From: Scenedesmus sp. ARA3
Lineage: Eukaryota; Chlorophyta; Chlorophyceae; Sphaeropleales; Scenedesmaceae
Direction: 5' to 3'
Assembly: GCA_004335835.1 (NCBI GenBank)
Contig: RWJK01001912.1
Location: forward strand, 1 to 64,000
DNA: 64,000 bases
Part shown: piece by piece, positions 1-13,000 of the stretch
Numbering within the stretch: the stretch's first letter is position 1
How the letters are laid out: each line of letters starts with the position of its first letter
Notes under the pieces: model-generated
What the model saw: the letters and a program-made list of their open reading frames with translations, nothing else
What the model was told of the DNA's origin: nothing
Database searches by the model: none
Translations under genes and position numbers: made by a program

Positions 1-504
1 CACAACAGCCTTTTATTGCCTGGCATACTGTGTTGCGTGGCAATGGTTTGTGTGTGGTGCGGCAGTGATGGCCTTCTTCTCACTGCATGTACTTGCTTTC
101 TCTGAGCTTCTGGCACGCCAGAGCTAGCCGTCTTGCTTTTGCAGGAGCTGTGAGTTGCCGTATTGCTGCTGCAATATGTAGTTGTGCGGCCCTTGCAGCA
201 GCTGGCTTGTTCTCTGCTTTCTCTTCCCAGTTTGTCGCCTCAGGCCACCGCCTGCCAGGCTGTGTTTTTGCTGGTGGGTGTTGTTCTGCGGATTCAGCCC
301 GCCCGCTGCACTGCGTAAAGTGCAGTTTGCTGTCACTGACACTGTTTAAACTAGTCCTACCGCTGTTTAGCATCAACACTGCGTGTGCTGTGACTGACGG
401 CTTTGCCTGCAAGGCCATATGTCAAGTTACACACACAGAGACTTTCTGGGGTGAGTCTCCTTGAGTGACAGCCTGTTTTGCTGAGTCATCTGCGACGTTC
501 CAGA

Positions 505-556
505 TTTTCGGGTGTTCGTTGCAACGTAGTTGCCTGTGCACACCGTGTAACCCCTC
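505..556 (+). repeat. 52-bp dispersed repeat, copy 1
   Basis: These 52 bases recur without a mismatch, in the same orientation, at 60080-60131. In both places a CT-rich stretch follows (CTCTTCTTCC here, CTCCTCTTCT there). The right-hand flank here runs into copies of the CCCCTGTAACAGACCTC motif. It may be the edge of a dispersed element. No coding capacity is seen. Confidence 0.9.
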
Positions 557-564
557 TTCTTCCA

Positions 565-1745
565 CCCCTGTAACAGACCTCTCTCCCGGCGGCGATCGTC
601 AACAGACCTCTCTCCCGCCGCTGCTGCGGATCACCCTTGTAACAGACCTCTCTCCATTGCCGCCCTAAGCGGCTGCATCAGGGCGTTTGGGCGGTTGTCT
701 GTTGAGCTGCTTTGAATGCCATGGATGCTGGCAGACGGCATGCTTATAAGTGGCGCATCCCGCCGCCCACGCTTGCCGCGCCGCGGCCATCTGCGCCGCA
801 GCCACAGTGGCAGGTACCTATCAGTAATGTGTTTCAGCCTGCAGCTCTCACTGCTACGCAGCAACAGCATAACCAGCTGGTTGAGCAGCGTCGGCAGCAG
901 CAGCAGCTGCAGCACCAACAACAGCGACAGCAACTGGTAGCTCAGGTTTTGCAGGAGGCGAAGCAGCAGGCGGTGTTGCGGTATTGGGAGTGGCTTGCTG
1001 ATTTTGTGGCAATGGAGGCTGCGCCGGCTCATTGGCGTGTTGCAGTGCCTGGTGATCACCCGTTTTTGCGTTCTGATCCAGCACAGCTGCGCATTGTACT
1101 GGCGCCCGCTCTGGTTGACCTTACTGCTTTCTCATGCTGTGCTATCAGTAGTTGTCCACACTCCACTTTCTGGCAAGGGCATGTTGCATGTCACATGTTA
1201 CTGTGCTTGTTTTCTCAGCTCTGTGTGTGTCGCACTGCGTGCTTCTGTGCTTGTCGGCCATGAGGATTGCAGGAGCAGTAGCACCTTAGTTTGCATGTCA
1301 CATGCAGTGTCTCACTGAGACATGATGTCCGTCCCGTGTGCTCCTGCTTGCTGCAGTCTGGTGTGTACAGAAGTGCCTTAGTGCCATCGTGCCAAACACC
1401 TGTTGTAAGCATCACCATTGTGCATCCCGCTTGCTGTTTGGACCATGCTTGCCTTCCCCTGTGCGTTTTGTGCCCTGTGATTGGAGCACGCTGCCGCTTT
1501 TCGAGCTGTACTTCGCACATGCTGCACTGCATGTACTTGTTGATATACGGGGAGGTAGGGGCTGCACGACGCCTCTGGAGTTTTACTCTGGTTGCATCTT
1601 GTGGCTTGCTATCGGGTTTTCACGACACGTGAACTGAAAGAGGGGCAAGTGACTCACTCTACGGTGATAGCTTGCCCACCCCTGTAACAGACCTCTCTGT
1701 CTCTCTCCGCCGCTTGCCTACCCCTGTAACATGCCTCTCCGCCGT
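565..1745 (+). repeat. Dispersed short motif CCCCTGTAACAGACCTCTC
   Basis: Copies or near copies of a roughly 20-base motif (CCCCTGTAACAGACCTCTC, with variants) start at about 566, 628, 1678 and 1721, and a shortened copy (CAACAGACCTCTCTCC) starts at about 600. The related string GTGTAACCCCTC appears in the copies of the 52-bp repeat at 545 and 60120, and again at 60012. All copies have the same orientation, which suggests one degenerate family. Confidence 0.7.
721..1263 (+). CDS. Hypothetical Gln-rich ORF
   Basis: An ATG at 721 opens a frame of about 180 codons. The first 120 residues are the more protein-like part: a basic start (MDAGRRHAYKWR), a Pro-rich stretch, then a Gln-rich helical segment followed by AVLRYWEWLADFVAME. 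After about position 1090 the frame becomes Cys-rich and looks non-coding, so a donor site or the end of coding probably lies before that. I do not recognise the protein. It lies between copies of the dispersed motif, so it could belong to a mobile element. Confidence 0.25.
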   Translation: MDAGRRHAYKWRIPPPTLAAPRPSAPQPQWQVPISNVFQPAALTATQQQHNQLVEQRRQQQQLQHQQQRQQLVAQVLQEAKQQAVLRYWEWLADFVAMEAAPAHWRVAVPGDHPFLRSDPAQLRIVLAPALVDLTAFSCCAISSCPHSTFWQGHVACHMLLCLFSQLCVCRTACFCACRP

Positions 1746-2033
1746 TACACCGCATTGCCCCTCTTTCTGTGTTGCTGCTGCTGCTGGTGTTATTGTGTGT
1801 GCACATTTAATCTCTGTGTATACATCTTGTATACATACACATACACCTCTCAGGATGACACAGGTTACGTCTCCTTCACCAGTGCTGCGGCCGCCCTTGC
1901 TGTTGCGACAGCCGCTGTCACATCACATCCGCACGGCCTCATCCAGGCAACTGCTGCAACCAAAATGCATAGCAAAGGCCGCCGTCAGCTGCAGCCAAGA
2001 CCCTTCTGCAACACAGCAGCTCTGCTGCAGCGC

Positions 2034-3093
2034 TCACTCCCCATCCCCTGCTGCCGCCGCTGCTGCTTTCCGCTGCCGCTTCGCCGGCTGCTGCTGCTGC
2101 TGCTGCTGCCCCTCTGCCGCACCACCACCACCGCTGCCGCTGCCTGCGTTCTGCTTTGCTGCCTTCTTTTCTGCTGCTGCCTCGCGGCGCTCCCGCTTCA
2201 GGCCCTTGGGCTTGGCCAGTGCCATCTTGTCGACTGTCTGCTGCGGCATGTAGATGCGGCCCACGCGGCCCTTGAGCAGGTCGCTGCCGATATTCTTCTC
2301 CTGCACAACGCAGTTGCAGAACATGAGTAAGTCAGTTGATGTAAGTACGCTGAGTATGATGAGTAGGTCACACAATTACAATGCAATACGCAGCCCGCAC
2401 CAGCTGCCCCGCATAGCTATGAGGGCATAACTACAAGAGCCCCACCTTCTTCTTGGTGAGCTCGGGCTGCGTAAGAGCCTGAACCCCAAAATCAAGCAGC
2501 AACAGCCAGCCACAAACCGTAAGACACTGCCAGCCACAAATTTCAACACCCCGCCCCACCTTCTTTTTGGTGAGCTTGGGCTGCTTCAGCGCCTCCTTCT
2601 CCAGGTCCACCGCAGGCAGCCTGCTGCGCCGCAGCACGCAATCAATACTGGGGCCCATCTCAGTCAGCGACACCTTCGGCACCTGCGCAAATAATTGATT
2701 ACAGATGCAACAGCAACAGCAGAAAACGCCTTCAGTTGTGTGCAGCAGCGTGTGGCAGCTGTGCATTGGCGCATCCTCTTAGTGGGCAGGTACCCGATCA
2801 GACCCCTGGGTGTGATGGAAGCAGTGCGCTAGCAGCGTCAGGCATGTTGCTGCCACATGATGCAGCATGCACATGCACGCCTGCTGAGTATCATGTAGCT
2901 TGTATGGCCGCCGACCTACACACAATATATGCTGCTGTCTGAATACCGCGCAGCAGCTGCAGCCCACCTTTGTGCCGCTCTTCTTGAAGGCTATCTTATA
3001 CTGCCGCAGCAGCAGGCTGCGCTCGCTGGTGCCTGCTGCATACGCCACCAGCACGCGGTCCAGGCCGGCCAGGTTCACCTGCTCAACCTGCGA

Positions 3094-3146
<53 letters not shown>

Positions 3147-5195
3147 CAAACCTTCAGGGAACATTAAGGCGAGGTGCATACAGCAAACAGCTGTTGCAGC
3201 TGCTGCCTGGAAGCTTGGTATGCACGTGCAAAGCGGCCATGCCTGCCGCAGCACAACTTCTGCATTCTCCTGTGCTGGTGCTGGAATGCCATGTCGCCTC
3301 TGCAGGTTCCCTCGCACCCGCAGCCCTGCAGCTGCAGATTACGAGGCTGCTGCGGCTGCAAGTTAACAAACTGCTGCAAGTGCTTGTCATCACACTGCTT
3401 TGCAACTGTGCTGCCATGGAGCTGCACTGCTGCTGCTGCTGCGGCTGCTGCTGCTGCTGCCGTGGCGATGAATCAAATTGCCGCACCTGCTGCCCCCTGA
3501 ACATGTCCAGCAGCATGCTCTTGGCCAACTTGAAGTCCGGCTCGCTGTCAAAGCGCTCCCCGGCAAACAGGATGGCCGGCTGCGGTAGCAGCAGAAGCAG
3601 CAGCAGCAGCAGCAGCGTAGGCGGGAGTGTCAGCAGGCGTGCGATGCAGCATATGTTGCTAACAATCAGCACTTCCAGCACGACAACCACAACATGCAGC
3701 CCAAGCTGCACAACCCCTTTAGCTACATTGAAAACACCTCCAGCTCAAGCAACGGCCTCTATACACCTACCTTGTTGCCGACTTGTGCTGTTCCTGCGCC
3801 CCTGAAGCTGCTGATCGGCCTGTGGCTCTCCACTCCCACTCCAGCGCATCAAACAGGTGGAAGTCATACAGCCGCAACTCATGTACCACCCCTGTCTCAT
3901 TGCTGACTTGTGCTATGCCTGTGCCTCTACAGCTGCTGGTCTGTTTGTTGCTGTCCACCTCCAGCTGCTGCCCACCCCAGCCTGCCACCAACCCACCCCC
4001 ATGTCAACTACCCCCCATACAGGCCCTACCTTGTTGCCGACTTGTGCTGTTCCTGCGCCCCTGAAGCTGCTGATGGGCCTGTGGCTCTCAATGCCTAGCT
4101 CCAGCGCATCAAACAGGTGGAAGTCGTACAGCCGCCCCAGTGTTATGTTGTGCGGGCGCTTCTTGCTGTGGCTGCCCAGCACAAACAGGCTGCAGTTTGA
4201 CTTGTTGCAGAAGAACTCCAGCGGGGCCTCGCCACCAGACTCAAAGGGCTTTACGTCGGGGTTCTTGCGGCTAAAGGAGTGCGCGTCAGTCTGCAGAGGG
4301 GAGCAGGGTGAAGGGTGAGTAAAGGGGGATGCACCGGCAAAGACATGGGCAGCAGAGGGCTGTGTTGCAGAGTCTGCACATAGAGAGGCGCTGCTGTCTG
4401 GTGCTGATTGTGCTGAACGTGATGCTGCTGCTTGACTTTCAGAGGGCTATGACTGCAACTATGTTGTTGGCGGTGCAGCAGAGCGCGCTGCAGCTGCAAC
4501 AGGTAGTGGTGAGAGCTGCGCTGCCCACCAGACTGACGCAAGCCTTTTCAGCAACCAGTGGCTGCGTTCTTCCCAGCTGCTTCTGCTGATGCTGATGCTG
4601 ACATGCACTTAAGATGATGTTGTCTTATAGGCGCCAAGCCACTGCTCCTGGTGGCTGCACCACTGCTGGATTGTGATGCATTCACTGCCTTGCAGCCTGG
4701 CTGTCCTGCACGCACTGCTTGTCCTGCAAGCACTGCTGTGTTTGTGTCTGCTCCTGAGCACCACAGCCGCTGACTGGAACGCACCCCCTTGATCTTGTGC
4801 AGGTCTGTGAGCACCTCTTTGACTGTCTTGCTGGTGTCATTGCCGTACAGAAACAGAGCACGCTTTGCATCCTCCACCTACGCAGCATGCAGCAGCAGGT
4901 GCAGCAGTACAGCTGAGGAGTTGAGAACGGGTTCAAGGACACAATCAAAGCACCATTTTTTGCTGTTAGGACAGCTGCAGGCTTTCAAAGCATGGTTGCT
5001 GAGTCTCACTAGCATGCCATGCCAGCAGCAGCAGCGGCAGCAGCAGCAGTGACGGCAGCAGCAAGTGTATAGGTTGCTGAGCAGACTTACCAGCTTCGGG
5101 CCTCGCTTTTCCAGGAAGCGTTTGCCTTTTCTGGTTTTTGGCTTTAATAGGTGCGTCTGCTGAGGCTCCAGTGACTGCCCCTTTGCATTCACCAT
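2034..5195 (-). CDS. RPF2: RPF2, Brix-domain ribosome assembly factor
   Basis: RPF2 is a nucleolar Brix-domain protein that with RRS1 brings the 5S RNP into the pre-60S ribosome (family knowledge). Seven exons, all phase 0: 5091-5195, 4785-4877, 4030-4290, 3487-3579, 2968-3087, 2560-2682, 2034-2300, giving 353 residues (human 306). Visible family marks, in order: KPKTRKGKRFLEKR near the N-terminus, LEFFCNKSNCSLFVLGSHSK then KKRPHN, LYDFHLFDALELGIE, LFAGERFD, LLLRQYKIAFKKSG, LTEMGPSIDCVLRR, then a basic KPKGLKRERREAAAEKK tail ending in Gly, Gln and Ala runs. The start is the only ATG before the conserved block. Introns 3 and 6 each hold a tandem copy of the neighbouring exon end with its donor. 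The copy at 2453-2479 could act as an extra seven-codon exon (PELTKKK). RPF2 lies 1.8 kb upstream of the RBM25 3' end, on the same strand. Confidence 0.95.
2442..2479 (-). repeat. Tandem copy of RPF2 exon 6 end plus donor
   Basis: This stretch repeats 2556-2596. It encodes LTQPELTKKK followed by GTGGGG, against LKQPKLTKKK and GTGGGG in exon 6. Both donors look usable, and an AG at about 2475 could make the copy a micro-exon in frame. Confidence 0.75.
3097..3144 (+). repeat. (CAG)n microsatellite before RPF2 exon 5
   Basis: About 16 uninterrupted CAG units. On the RPF2 coding strand this is a CTG run a few bases upstream of the exon 5 acceptor (AG at 3088-3089). Confidence 0.95.
3766..3875 (-). 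repeat. Tandem copy of RPF2 exon 3 end plus donor
   Basis: About 110 bp matches 4025-4135 with few changes and one single-base indel. It repeats the last 35 or so codons of exon 3 (YDFHLFDALE, SSFRGAGTAQ in the true exon) and the donor. The copy has drifted out of frame. A third, weaker copy of the AQVGNK/donor part lies at about 3895-3945. All lie in RPF2 intron 3, downstream of the real exon in the sense of transcription. Confidence 0.9.
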
Positions 5196-7008
5196 GCTAC
5201 CCCTAGTTGCGTCGATGCTTTGGCTTGCAAAAGCTTGGGAAAAACTTCAATTGGTGGTTTTGAGTGCTACAAATGGATTTCGAAGCCGTTACGCCAGCGA
5301 AGGCAATGAACAACTCTCTTTCGCAGTAATCTCGGCGGTGCGGTGACGGCTGATACACGCGATGGTATGATCCGTGCAAAAAACATTCAAAACGCGGACA
5401 AAGTGTTTGTGACGCTCGTTTGGGCTGCTGTCATGGGCATGTTATGACAACTGCCACAGGTGAGTTTTGACACCCCTGCCCTACTGCTGGCTTCATCTCA
5501 CCGGGCCAGCGCGTTGCCTGATTGTCAGCCTGTATGCTGCCCCGCATCGATACCAGCAGTTATCTGCTGTCCTCTCCTGCTGCAGCAGAGGTGAAGCTCA
5601 ATTGAACTTGAAACGGACGTCTGTCCAGAGTTTGTGCCTGCCTAGCAGCAGTCTGCGCAACAGTCAGCCGCTGTTACAGTCATCATATCATCAGGATAAC
5701 CAGTTAGGCCATAGCAGTTTCGCCGCTGTTACAGTGATGAAACGACAATGGCAACCACATTACAGCAAGCTACCGACGAGAACAACACATATGTTTGCAC
5801 ATTGCAAAATGCAGCATCCCACCAAGGCTGCTCGGTGTGCTGCTCTTCCACACATGCAGTGCATATGCATATGAACGTTCATATTTGAACATGCATGTGC
5901 GCATCCGGTGCAGCTACACCAGCATGAATGCATGCCACACCATCTTCGCAACATCCCGCTGACCACACGCGTAGCTACAGCATCGCTCTACAACAGCCGC
6001 AGCTAGGTGCTGCTGCTAACTGTTGCTGCTGCACCACCACTGGTGGTTGCACCACACGCCATGCCTTGCGCTGCAACACATGTACATGCCAGGCATGGCT
6101 GCACAACCCTAAGGCCTACTGCAGCACAACTACACCACAAAGCAGCAGGTAGCTACCTCTTGTGCCCTGCAGCCGTGCCGTGTGCGCTGTGGCAGCAGCA
6201 TAAGCGGCGCAGAGCACCTGCCAGTATAGCCAAATACAGCTGCAAAAGCAAACACACCAGCGTGTGCATGGCGAAGAGGGTACCTCATGATTGTGCGCTG
6301 CACTGCAAGGAAGGCAGTTGCTGCCACATCGCTGGAGCATGCAGCAGCTCTCGATCTGCACTTGACAGCCAGGTTAACTAAAAATGCTGATGCATGCCAC
6401 TGCGCAGTTGCCGTTGCTGTCCTTCTGCAGCCAGCACCACCATCCAAACAGCAGCACCAGCTGCTGTAAAGCGCCCAAAGCGCATCACAGGGCTACCCAC
6501 TACCAACCATCAGGGATACGCAAGTGACACACACAGCCGCGCTTGCAGCAAAACACAACAGGCAGAGCTTGGTGCACTGCATCAAGACTGGGTGCAAGTG
6601 CTGTACACTTCCAGCACGAGCACTGCTGTGCAGCCTTACAACTGGCTGGCGTGGTGTGCTCAGCAGCCAAAGCAACAAAGCACGCAGCGGCAGCGGCAGC
6701 CTCACCCGGCCTGTGCACCACACACCACATACATGTTGCACAGACCCGCATGCACAGCACCACACAGCTGCTAACAGCAGCATGCGTGCTGCTGTTAGCA
6801 GCCCCAGCCATCATGCAGCAGCTGCCATCAGCATCACAGCTACTAAGCCGCACTGCTGCTCCGCCAGTAGACGCAGTGCAAGGCAATGCCGCCTCAGCCT
6901 AGGCGGTCTACTCTTCAGGCTCAGGTGCTCATGAGTGCGGTGCGTCACAGAACAACGTTGTCGCAGGCTTGAGCCTGAGAACGATCGGGCCTATCAACAT
7001 CTTCTGGC
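5196..7008. other. Intergenic, RPF2 5' side to RBM25 3' side
   Basis: I see no supported gene. Frames at 5467-5874, 6007-6381 and 6524-6934 overlap one another on both strands and have no family signature. A 16-bp perfect palindrome (ATATGAAC and its complement) sits at 5869-5884. A TGTAA string on the minus strand near 6636-6640 could serve as poly(A) signal for RBM25. The RPF2 promoter should lie within 5196-5500. A near repeat (GGCTCAGGTGCTCATGAGTG against GGCTCAGGCGCTCAGGAGTG) spans about 6918-7023 at the RBM25 stop. Confidence 0.6.
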
Positions 7009-10000
7009 TCAGGCGCTCAGGAGTGCGGTGCGCTCGCACTCGTAGATGATGAGCCGCTTGAGCTTCATGACAAAGCTGCCTGCATCTTGAGCCAGGATGG
7101 GCTCCAGCTCAGCCTCCATGGTGTCTGCAGGGGCGGCATAAGCAATGCGGTACAGAGGCGTCAGCTTCGTGCTAACAAGTGCAAACAAAGAGAGCATGCA
7201 GGCAGCAGCGCTCGCTGATTGCAGCGCGTCAGCATCAGCATCACCGGCAGCACTGTTGTAGGATCAACGGCCTTGCAACGCCAGCCTGGGTGGCCTGGCG
7301 TGAGGAGGTCATGTGACGGGGTAACTGCACTGTACTGCGGTCGGTTTGGCCCCAGTTCGTGTATGGCAGCGTCACCGCAGCTCACAGTCTGTGCCACCGG
7401 CTGCAACCTGTGTGCCGACACCGCCTGCCAGGCGCGACCTGCACAGCAAAACTCTCCAGAGCTGTACACCAACCCTGCCCTGCTGCGCAGCCTCTGCCTG
7501 CTGAAGAGATTGCAGCACCAAGCTATGTTCCTGCACGGCAACCTGCTGAGTAGTGCTGGCTGCGCAGTCAAAGCCGCAATTCTGACGGTGCACTACGGCG
7601 CGCAACCACTCGCCAACCTGGGTCCCAGCCCTTCGCAGCCACAGCCACACATGCGCACGAGCATTGCACCTGGGAGGAGACTGACATAAAGTGGTCAGGA
7701 GAGCGAGAGCACGATGCTGTGTGAACATGCACCAAATGGTGATGGGTGGGAGAACAAGTGAGAGAAGTGAGCGCAGATAGCAGCAGTGTGCGGCTTACTG
7801 CTGGGCGCAAGGGCCCAGCACATCACAGCAGCAGCACGTGGCTTGCTGTGCAGCAACCAAGTGCTTCAAGTAAACACCAGCAGATTCTGCGCATTGCTGA
7901 TGAAACAACACTTGATAGCATGAATATAAACATACAGTGCTACTCCTGCAACGCCCATCACCCTCAGCTGCACTGAACAACCTTCACACAGCAGCATGCA
8001 GCCCCATCACACATGCTGCCTCACACACATCCACGCTGCAGCTCGCACGCTGTGCTCCTGCTGATCTGCAAGCATGTGCATCCACTGCTGCAGCCGCACG
8101 TGGCCCCGCTGCAACGCTCGGTCTCTGCGGCTGCCACGCCGCCCCACTCACCTGCCGATGCGTGCTGGCGCACGTGTCCCATGATGAACTCCACCAGGTC
8201 TGGCTCCTCCATGCCCACCAGCTCAGGCACCTTCTTGCGCACCCACGCGCCGATGTTGGCCAGGCTGGGGTCGCCCATGAACGACCAGCGCACGGGGAAG
8301 CTGCAGAGGCAGTGCGGCACGCGGAGTTGCAGAAGCAGCAGTTGTGTAAGTGACACGATTTCATCAACATGTTGTGGCCCATGAATGCCCAGCGCACAGG
8401 GAAGCTGCGCGCAGCCAGGGCAGTCAGGCGCAGGGGGGGTCAGAGCAGCAAAGAGGGCGTGAAAGGAGGTGGCAGGTGAGTCTGATGCATAAAATGCGTT
8501 GAGCATTTGCACACAACCATGGATCGAACTGCTCAACATGCTGTACAACAAGCGCTTGTGTGTATGTGAGCGCTGTTACACCAGCACCCATGTAGCACGC
8601 ATACACAGCAGCAGGCCACTCACGCGTGCAGCTCATCCCGCGTGTTGGGCAGCGTGTCCATCCACTGCCGCAGGAAAGCCTTGCGCCCAGCAAAGTCCAG
8701 CCCAGGTGGGTACTGCGGCACACTGCTGTCCTGCTGCTGCTGCTGCTGCGGCGGCTGGCCGCCGCCAGCTGCCGCTACTGCGCCTGCTGCTGCCTCAGCC
8801 ATTGCTTGGCTGTGGTCCTCTACTGCCCGCATCTCTTCCTCTGTGTATTGGATGGGTACCAGCTTGCGCCGCTTTGCTCCTTCCTCCTCATCGTCCCCAA
8901 ACAGCGCACTCACAGCCATCCTGCCGCCAGCACGCCTGCCAAACCCTCCTGCTGCTGCTGCCGCCGGCCGGCTCTGCACCGGCTGCTGCTGCCGCTCTAC
9001 GTGTCCTGGCGATGCGGTGGCTGGCGCAGCGGCTGCTGCTAGCATAGCCTGGAAGATGGCATCATCTTTCGCATCCAGTGCTGGCTCCTCCTGCTGCTGC
9101 TGCTGCTCCATCTCCTCGTCTGCGGCTGCACCGTTTGTTGCTCCGTCCTCGTGCTCGTAGCGGCGCTTGCCGCCGCCACCATCCTCTTCTCTGCTGCTGA
9201 CTGGCGAGGCTTCTGGACCTGCAGCTGCTGCTGCTGCCGCCTCTGCTTCCAGCTCCTGCTGCTCCTTGGCCCTGTCAGCTGCATCCTCCTCCATCTCACG
9301 CTGCCGCCGCTTGCGCCTCTCCTCCGTACGTCGGCTGCAGGCACATTCAGCAGCAGCAGGCGCACACGTATGGTCAGCAGGTGTGTGCAAACATGACAAG
9401 ATGGCGATGTCAAAGTTGCGACAGCTCTTACGCGTGTATGCTGACCAAATCGCATGGTCTTTGATCACAATGCCTTGCCTGGCCTGGCATCAGCCAGCTG
9501 TTACACCAATCCACAGCAACATACACAGGAAGCGGTTATGCATCATCACGCAAGCCACTCACTGGTGCTTCAGCGGCCGCCTCTGCCAGGGCTCTGTTTC
9601 ATCGTCAGACTCCCTGGCCTCTGCATCTGCCTTGATGTGCCGCGCACGCTCTCGCTCTGCATCGCGCTGCCTGTCGCGTTCCCGCTCCCTCTCACGGTCC
9701 TTGTCCCTGCAGCACGGAGAAGCCGCCACGCGGTTGGTCGGTTGCGGGGACACACGGACAGCGCAGCAGCACACATGGCAGCACGTGTCAGATTCAAGGC
9801 AAGCTGCTGCCAGGGTAAGATGGCGTCTCATGCAAGCGTGGTGACACAGCAGGCGCAGGCGGGCGGCCATGCCTGCGAAGCCGCAGAGCAAGGCGCAGCC
9901 TGCACTGGCCGTGCCATTCAGCAGCCTGCAACGGGGGTGCGCGATTATGCAGGCACTGCCAGGGCCACAGGCAACTCACGGGGGTGTTCCACTTGCCGCA

Positions 10001-13000
10001 TGGGCACTGCATCTCATACTCGCCATGTGACAAGCGCCGAAAGGGGTGAGCCACCCTTTCTGTTTACTAGTACCTGTTTGGTGAGTCTGCTCTGCTGCTG
10101 CTCTGCTCATGCAGGGCCGTGTTTTGGACAAACTAGGCAGAGCCCCCACTGTGAACATGGGCAGGACTCCAATAACCGTGATAGTGAATTGGCAGGACTC
10201 CAATAACTCAAGTCCAGTGTCACACTTGCTGAGTCACGGCAGCTGACAGAGATTCAACAGGGAAAAACTGCTGCAGCAATAGCTCATGCATATGTGCAGC
10301 ATGTGAAGCCGATAGAGCAGCAGCAGCTACGCTGTTCATTACTCTTTGCAGCAGTGTCTAAGAAGCAATTTCCAAAGACGAACAGTGCGTGAAGGGACAA
10401 CAGATGTACACGCAACCAATTTAGCAACCGACCAAACCCTGCCGCCAAACACTCACCTGAGCACCTTCATTACTTGCAAAGGCAACATCATCACCATGTG
10501 CATCCTGACCTGGGCCCAGCCAACAGTGTGAGTAGCTAGTGGGGAGCAGTGTGTGCAGCAACGGCAGGCATAACTCTTGCCCACAGCTGCTACACCACAG
10601 CAGCGTCACTGAATCACTGCATGTGAATGGCAGCACTGAACAGCTCTGTCTCTACCACTACAACCCCGAGGCACAGACGGCAAGCTGATCCAAGCAGCTA
10701 CGCAGCGTTGTCGTCTCACCAGCTGCAAATCAGCCTTGCAGCACTACGCTGGCACTGTCTCACCATGCTCATGCTCCTGTTTATGATGCTGCAATGCACT
10801 GAGCAACAAACCACAACTGCCAGTGCTGCTGCTGCGACACCGCCGTGCATGCTGCCACACCAGCACAACTGCCTCCCCTGCCACTGCGCCGCAGAAACCG
10901 CTTGGACACTGCTGCCGCAGCTGCCATCACCACCAACCTCTCGTGCCGTTCCCACAATTCCAAGCGCCGCTGGTACTCGCGCTCCTCGCGCCGCTTGGCC
11001 TCTTCTTCGTTGCGGCGCTTGCGCTCACGTTCACGCTCGAATTCCACCTCCAGCGCACGCTCGCGCTCAGCCTCTGCGTTGGCCTCAGCTGCCCGGCGGC
11101 GTTCCTCTGCAGCATTAGCATGAGGCAGGAGTGACACGCAGCAGATCGGGAATATTTTGAAAAATCTCAATCACAGCGAGTGGCACAACGTCGGTATGTG
11201 CACTTGCGCAAGTGCTAGCCTGCTCAGCTGGAGCCCTGGAGGCCATAAATGCTGAGAATGCCACGGGTGACAGCTGCAAATAAGCGGTGCAGTTCACCTA
11301 TTGGCTTGCGGGACTTCGTAGCTTGCAGGAACTCCAGCTACCTTCATGGCATGGCCACACAACAGCAAGATCACCGGTCTAGCACAGTCTGCCAAGCAAA
11401 GGAAACCACACTACCTCGCATTGCATACGCACACCGCACTCACCAGCTGACATTGGCGGGCCAGGCAGCTCCCTGTCCTTCTCCCTGTCCCTGTCCCTGT
11501 CTCTGTCCCTATCCCTGTCCCTGTCTCTGTCCCTGCCTTCCCTGCTGTCCCTGTCGCCGCTGTGCCGGTGCGAGCTGCCGCCTGCATCTCCAGCCGATGG
11601 CGGCGTGCTCCTGCTGCTGACCATTCCCATGATGATGGTGAGAGCCAGATCGTCAGTGGCCTGCTCTGCTGCTGCCTCGTCAATCTCCTCCTCATCTGCT
11701 GCAGCTGGCTCTGCGGGTTTGTCGCCGTCCTGCTGCTCGCCATCCTCAGCTGCTTTGTCACCCTCGGCAGCCTGCAGGCAACGCAGCAGGCAGCAGCAGG
11801 TGCTGGGTGTTAGGGCATGGCTTCACCAGGGAATGCAGGTTCTGCGCAGTTGCAGCAAGCAACTACAACCATTGTATGTCAATGTCTGCAGCCAGCTGTG
11901 CGCAGCAGCATGCACCTCATGCATAGTCGATTGCTGCGCGCACGGCCGCAGTACATTCTGTTGAGTCACGCTGTCGCATGCGCGCACAGCCGTGACGGCA
12001 AGCAGCCTGCGCAGCTGCAGCAGCAGAGCCGCATGCCTTGCCGCCAGATGCATGCATGACGCCAGCGCACCTTGGCCTCCTCGTCTGCCTTTTTCTTTGT
12101 GTCCCGCTCTGTTTTCTCCTGCGCTCGCTGCCGCCGCTGCTCATCCTTCTGCTGCTCGTACCTGCAGGTTCACAAAGCAGGTTCAAAGCGGCAGAGCCAT
12201 TACGTCAGTACATGGAGCATTTAGCTAGCTGGTACAGGCCTCGCCTCAGCAAAACATGTACAAACACATGTACACCGCCATGCAGACATCCCCTGGCCAA
12301 GCAGCAAAGCACCAAAATGTGCGCCTGCCCCAAGAGTCACTGCTTGTTGCATATCACGCAGCTGCGTCCTGAAACAGATGGGGCAGCAACACCGCAAGCG
12401 CCTAATGCACAGCAGGCCGCTGCACAGCTGAACCGCCCATCGCAACAACTGCAGCCGCCAGCTACTCACCATACAAGGTACTTCTGCGTCGCGGTGTTGG
12501 GCTTCAGCAGCAGCTCCTGCCCGTCAAGCTTCAGGTTATTCAGCAGCCTCAGTGAGCGCAGCGCGCCCTCGCCATCCACATATTCGCAGAACCCGAAGCC
12601 CTTGGACTGCCCGCTCGGCTCTTTGACTGGATTCCACTTCTTGATCTGGCCACATGCCTCCAGCAGCTCCCGGATGACTTCATCCGGCACGCTTGATGCA
12701 ATCTTGCCGACATACACTGTGGTGGCAGCTGGCGGGCTGAGTGCTGCTGGGATGTTGGGGCCTGCAGGGCCTCCAGGGAAGCTGCCTGGCCGGGGCCCCA
12801 TGCCGCCCATCATTGGGCCGCCTGGCTGTCCTGCAAAGGGGCCTCCTGGCATGCCGCGCATAGGAGGCGGGGGTGCTGCAGGAGGAGGGGTGGGAAGCAG
12901 CGCGGTGGTGGAGGGGATGTGACAAGGGTGAGGGTTTGCAGGAAATGCTGGAAACGGCTGCGCCGGCTTGCTGTTGCAAGTATCGGGTGATTCTGCAGCT

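Larger units (their letters stand above)
1..2033. other. Repeat-rich region without a confident gene
   Basis: I find no recognisable protein here. A minus frame at 80-418 ends in an Ala/Lys/Arg-rich stretch that could be the last exon of a gene to the left. A plus frame opens with ATG at 721 (listed separately). Short copies of a CCCCTGTAACAGACCTCTC-like motif lie near 569, 631, 1680 and 1724. A 52-bp repeat lies at 505-556. The part from about 1100 to 1640 shows only unrelated short frames. Confidence 0.5.

Noticed and set aside
8642..9160. Long plus-strand Cys/Ala-rich frame opposite RBM25 exon 8
   Set aside because: It is the complement of a real coding exon; GC-rich CTG/CAG DNA leaves several frames open.
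9975..10030. Possible RBM25 exon (GEYEMQCPCGKWNTP) in intron 6
   Set aside because: It has a good donor, but no counterpart in RBM25, and including it breaks the phase between exons 6 and 7.
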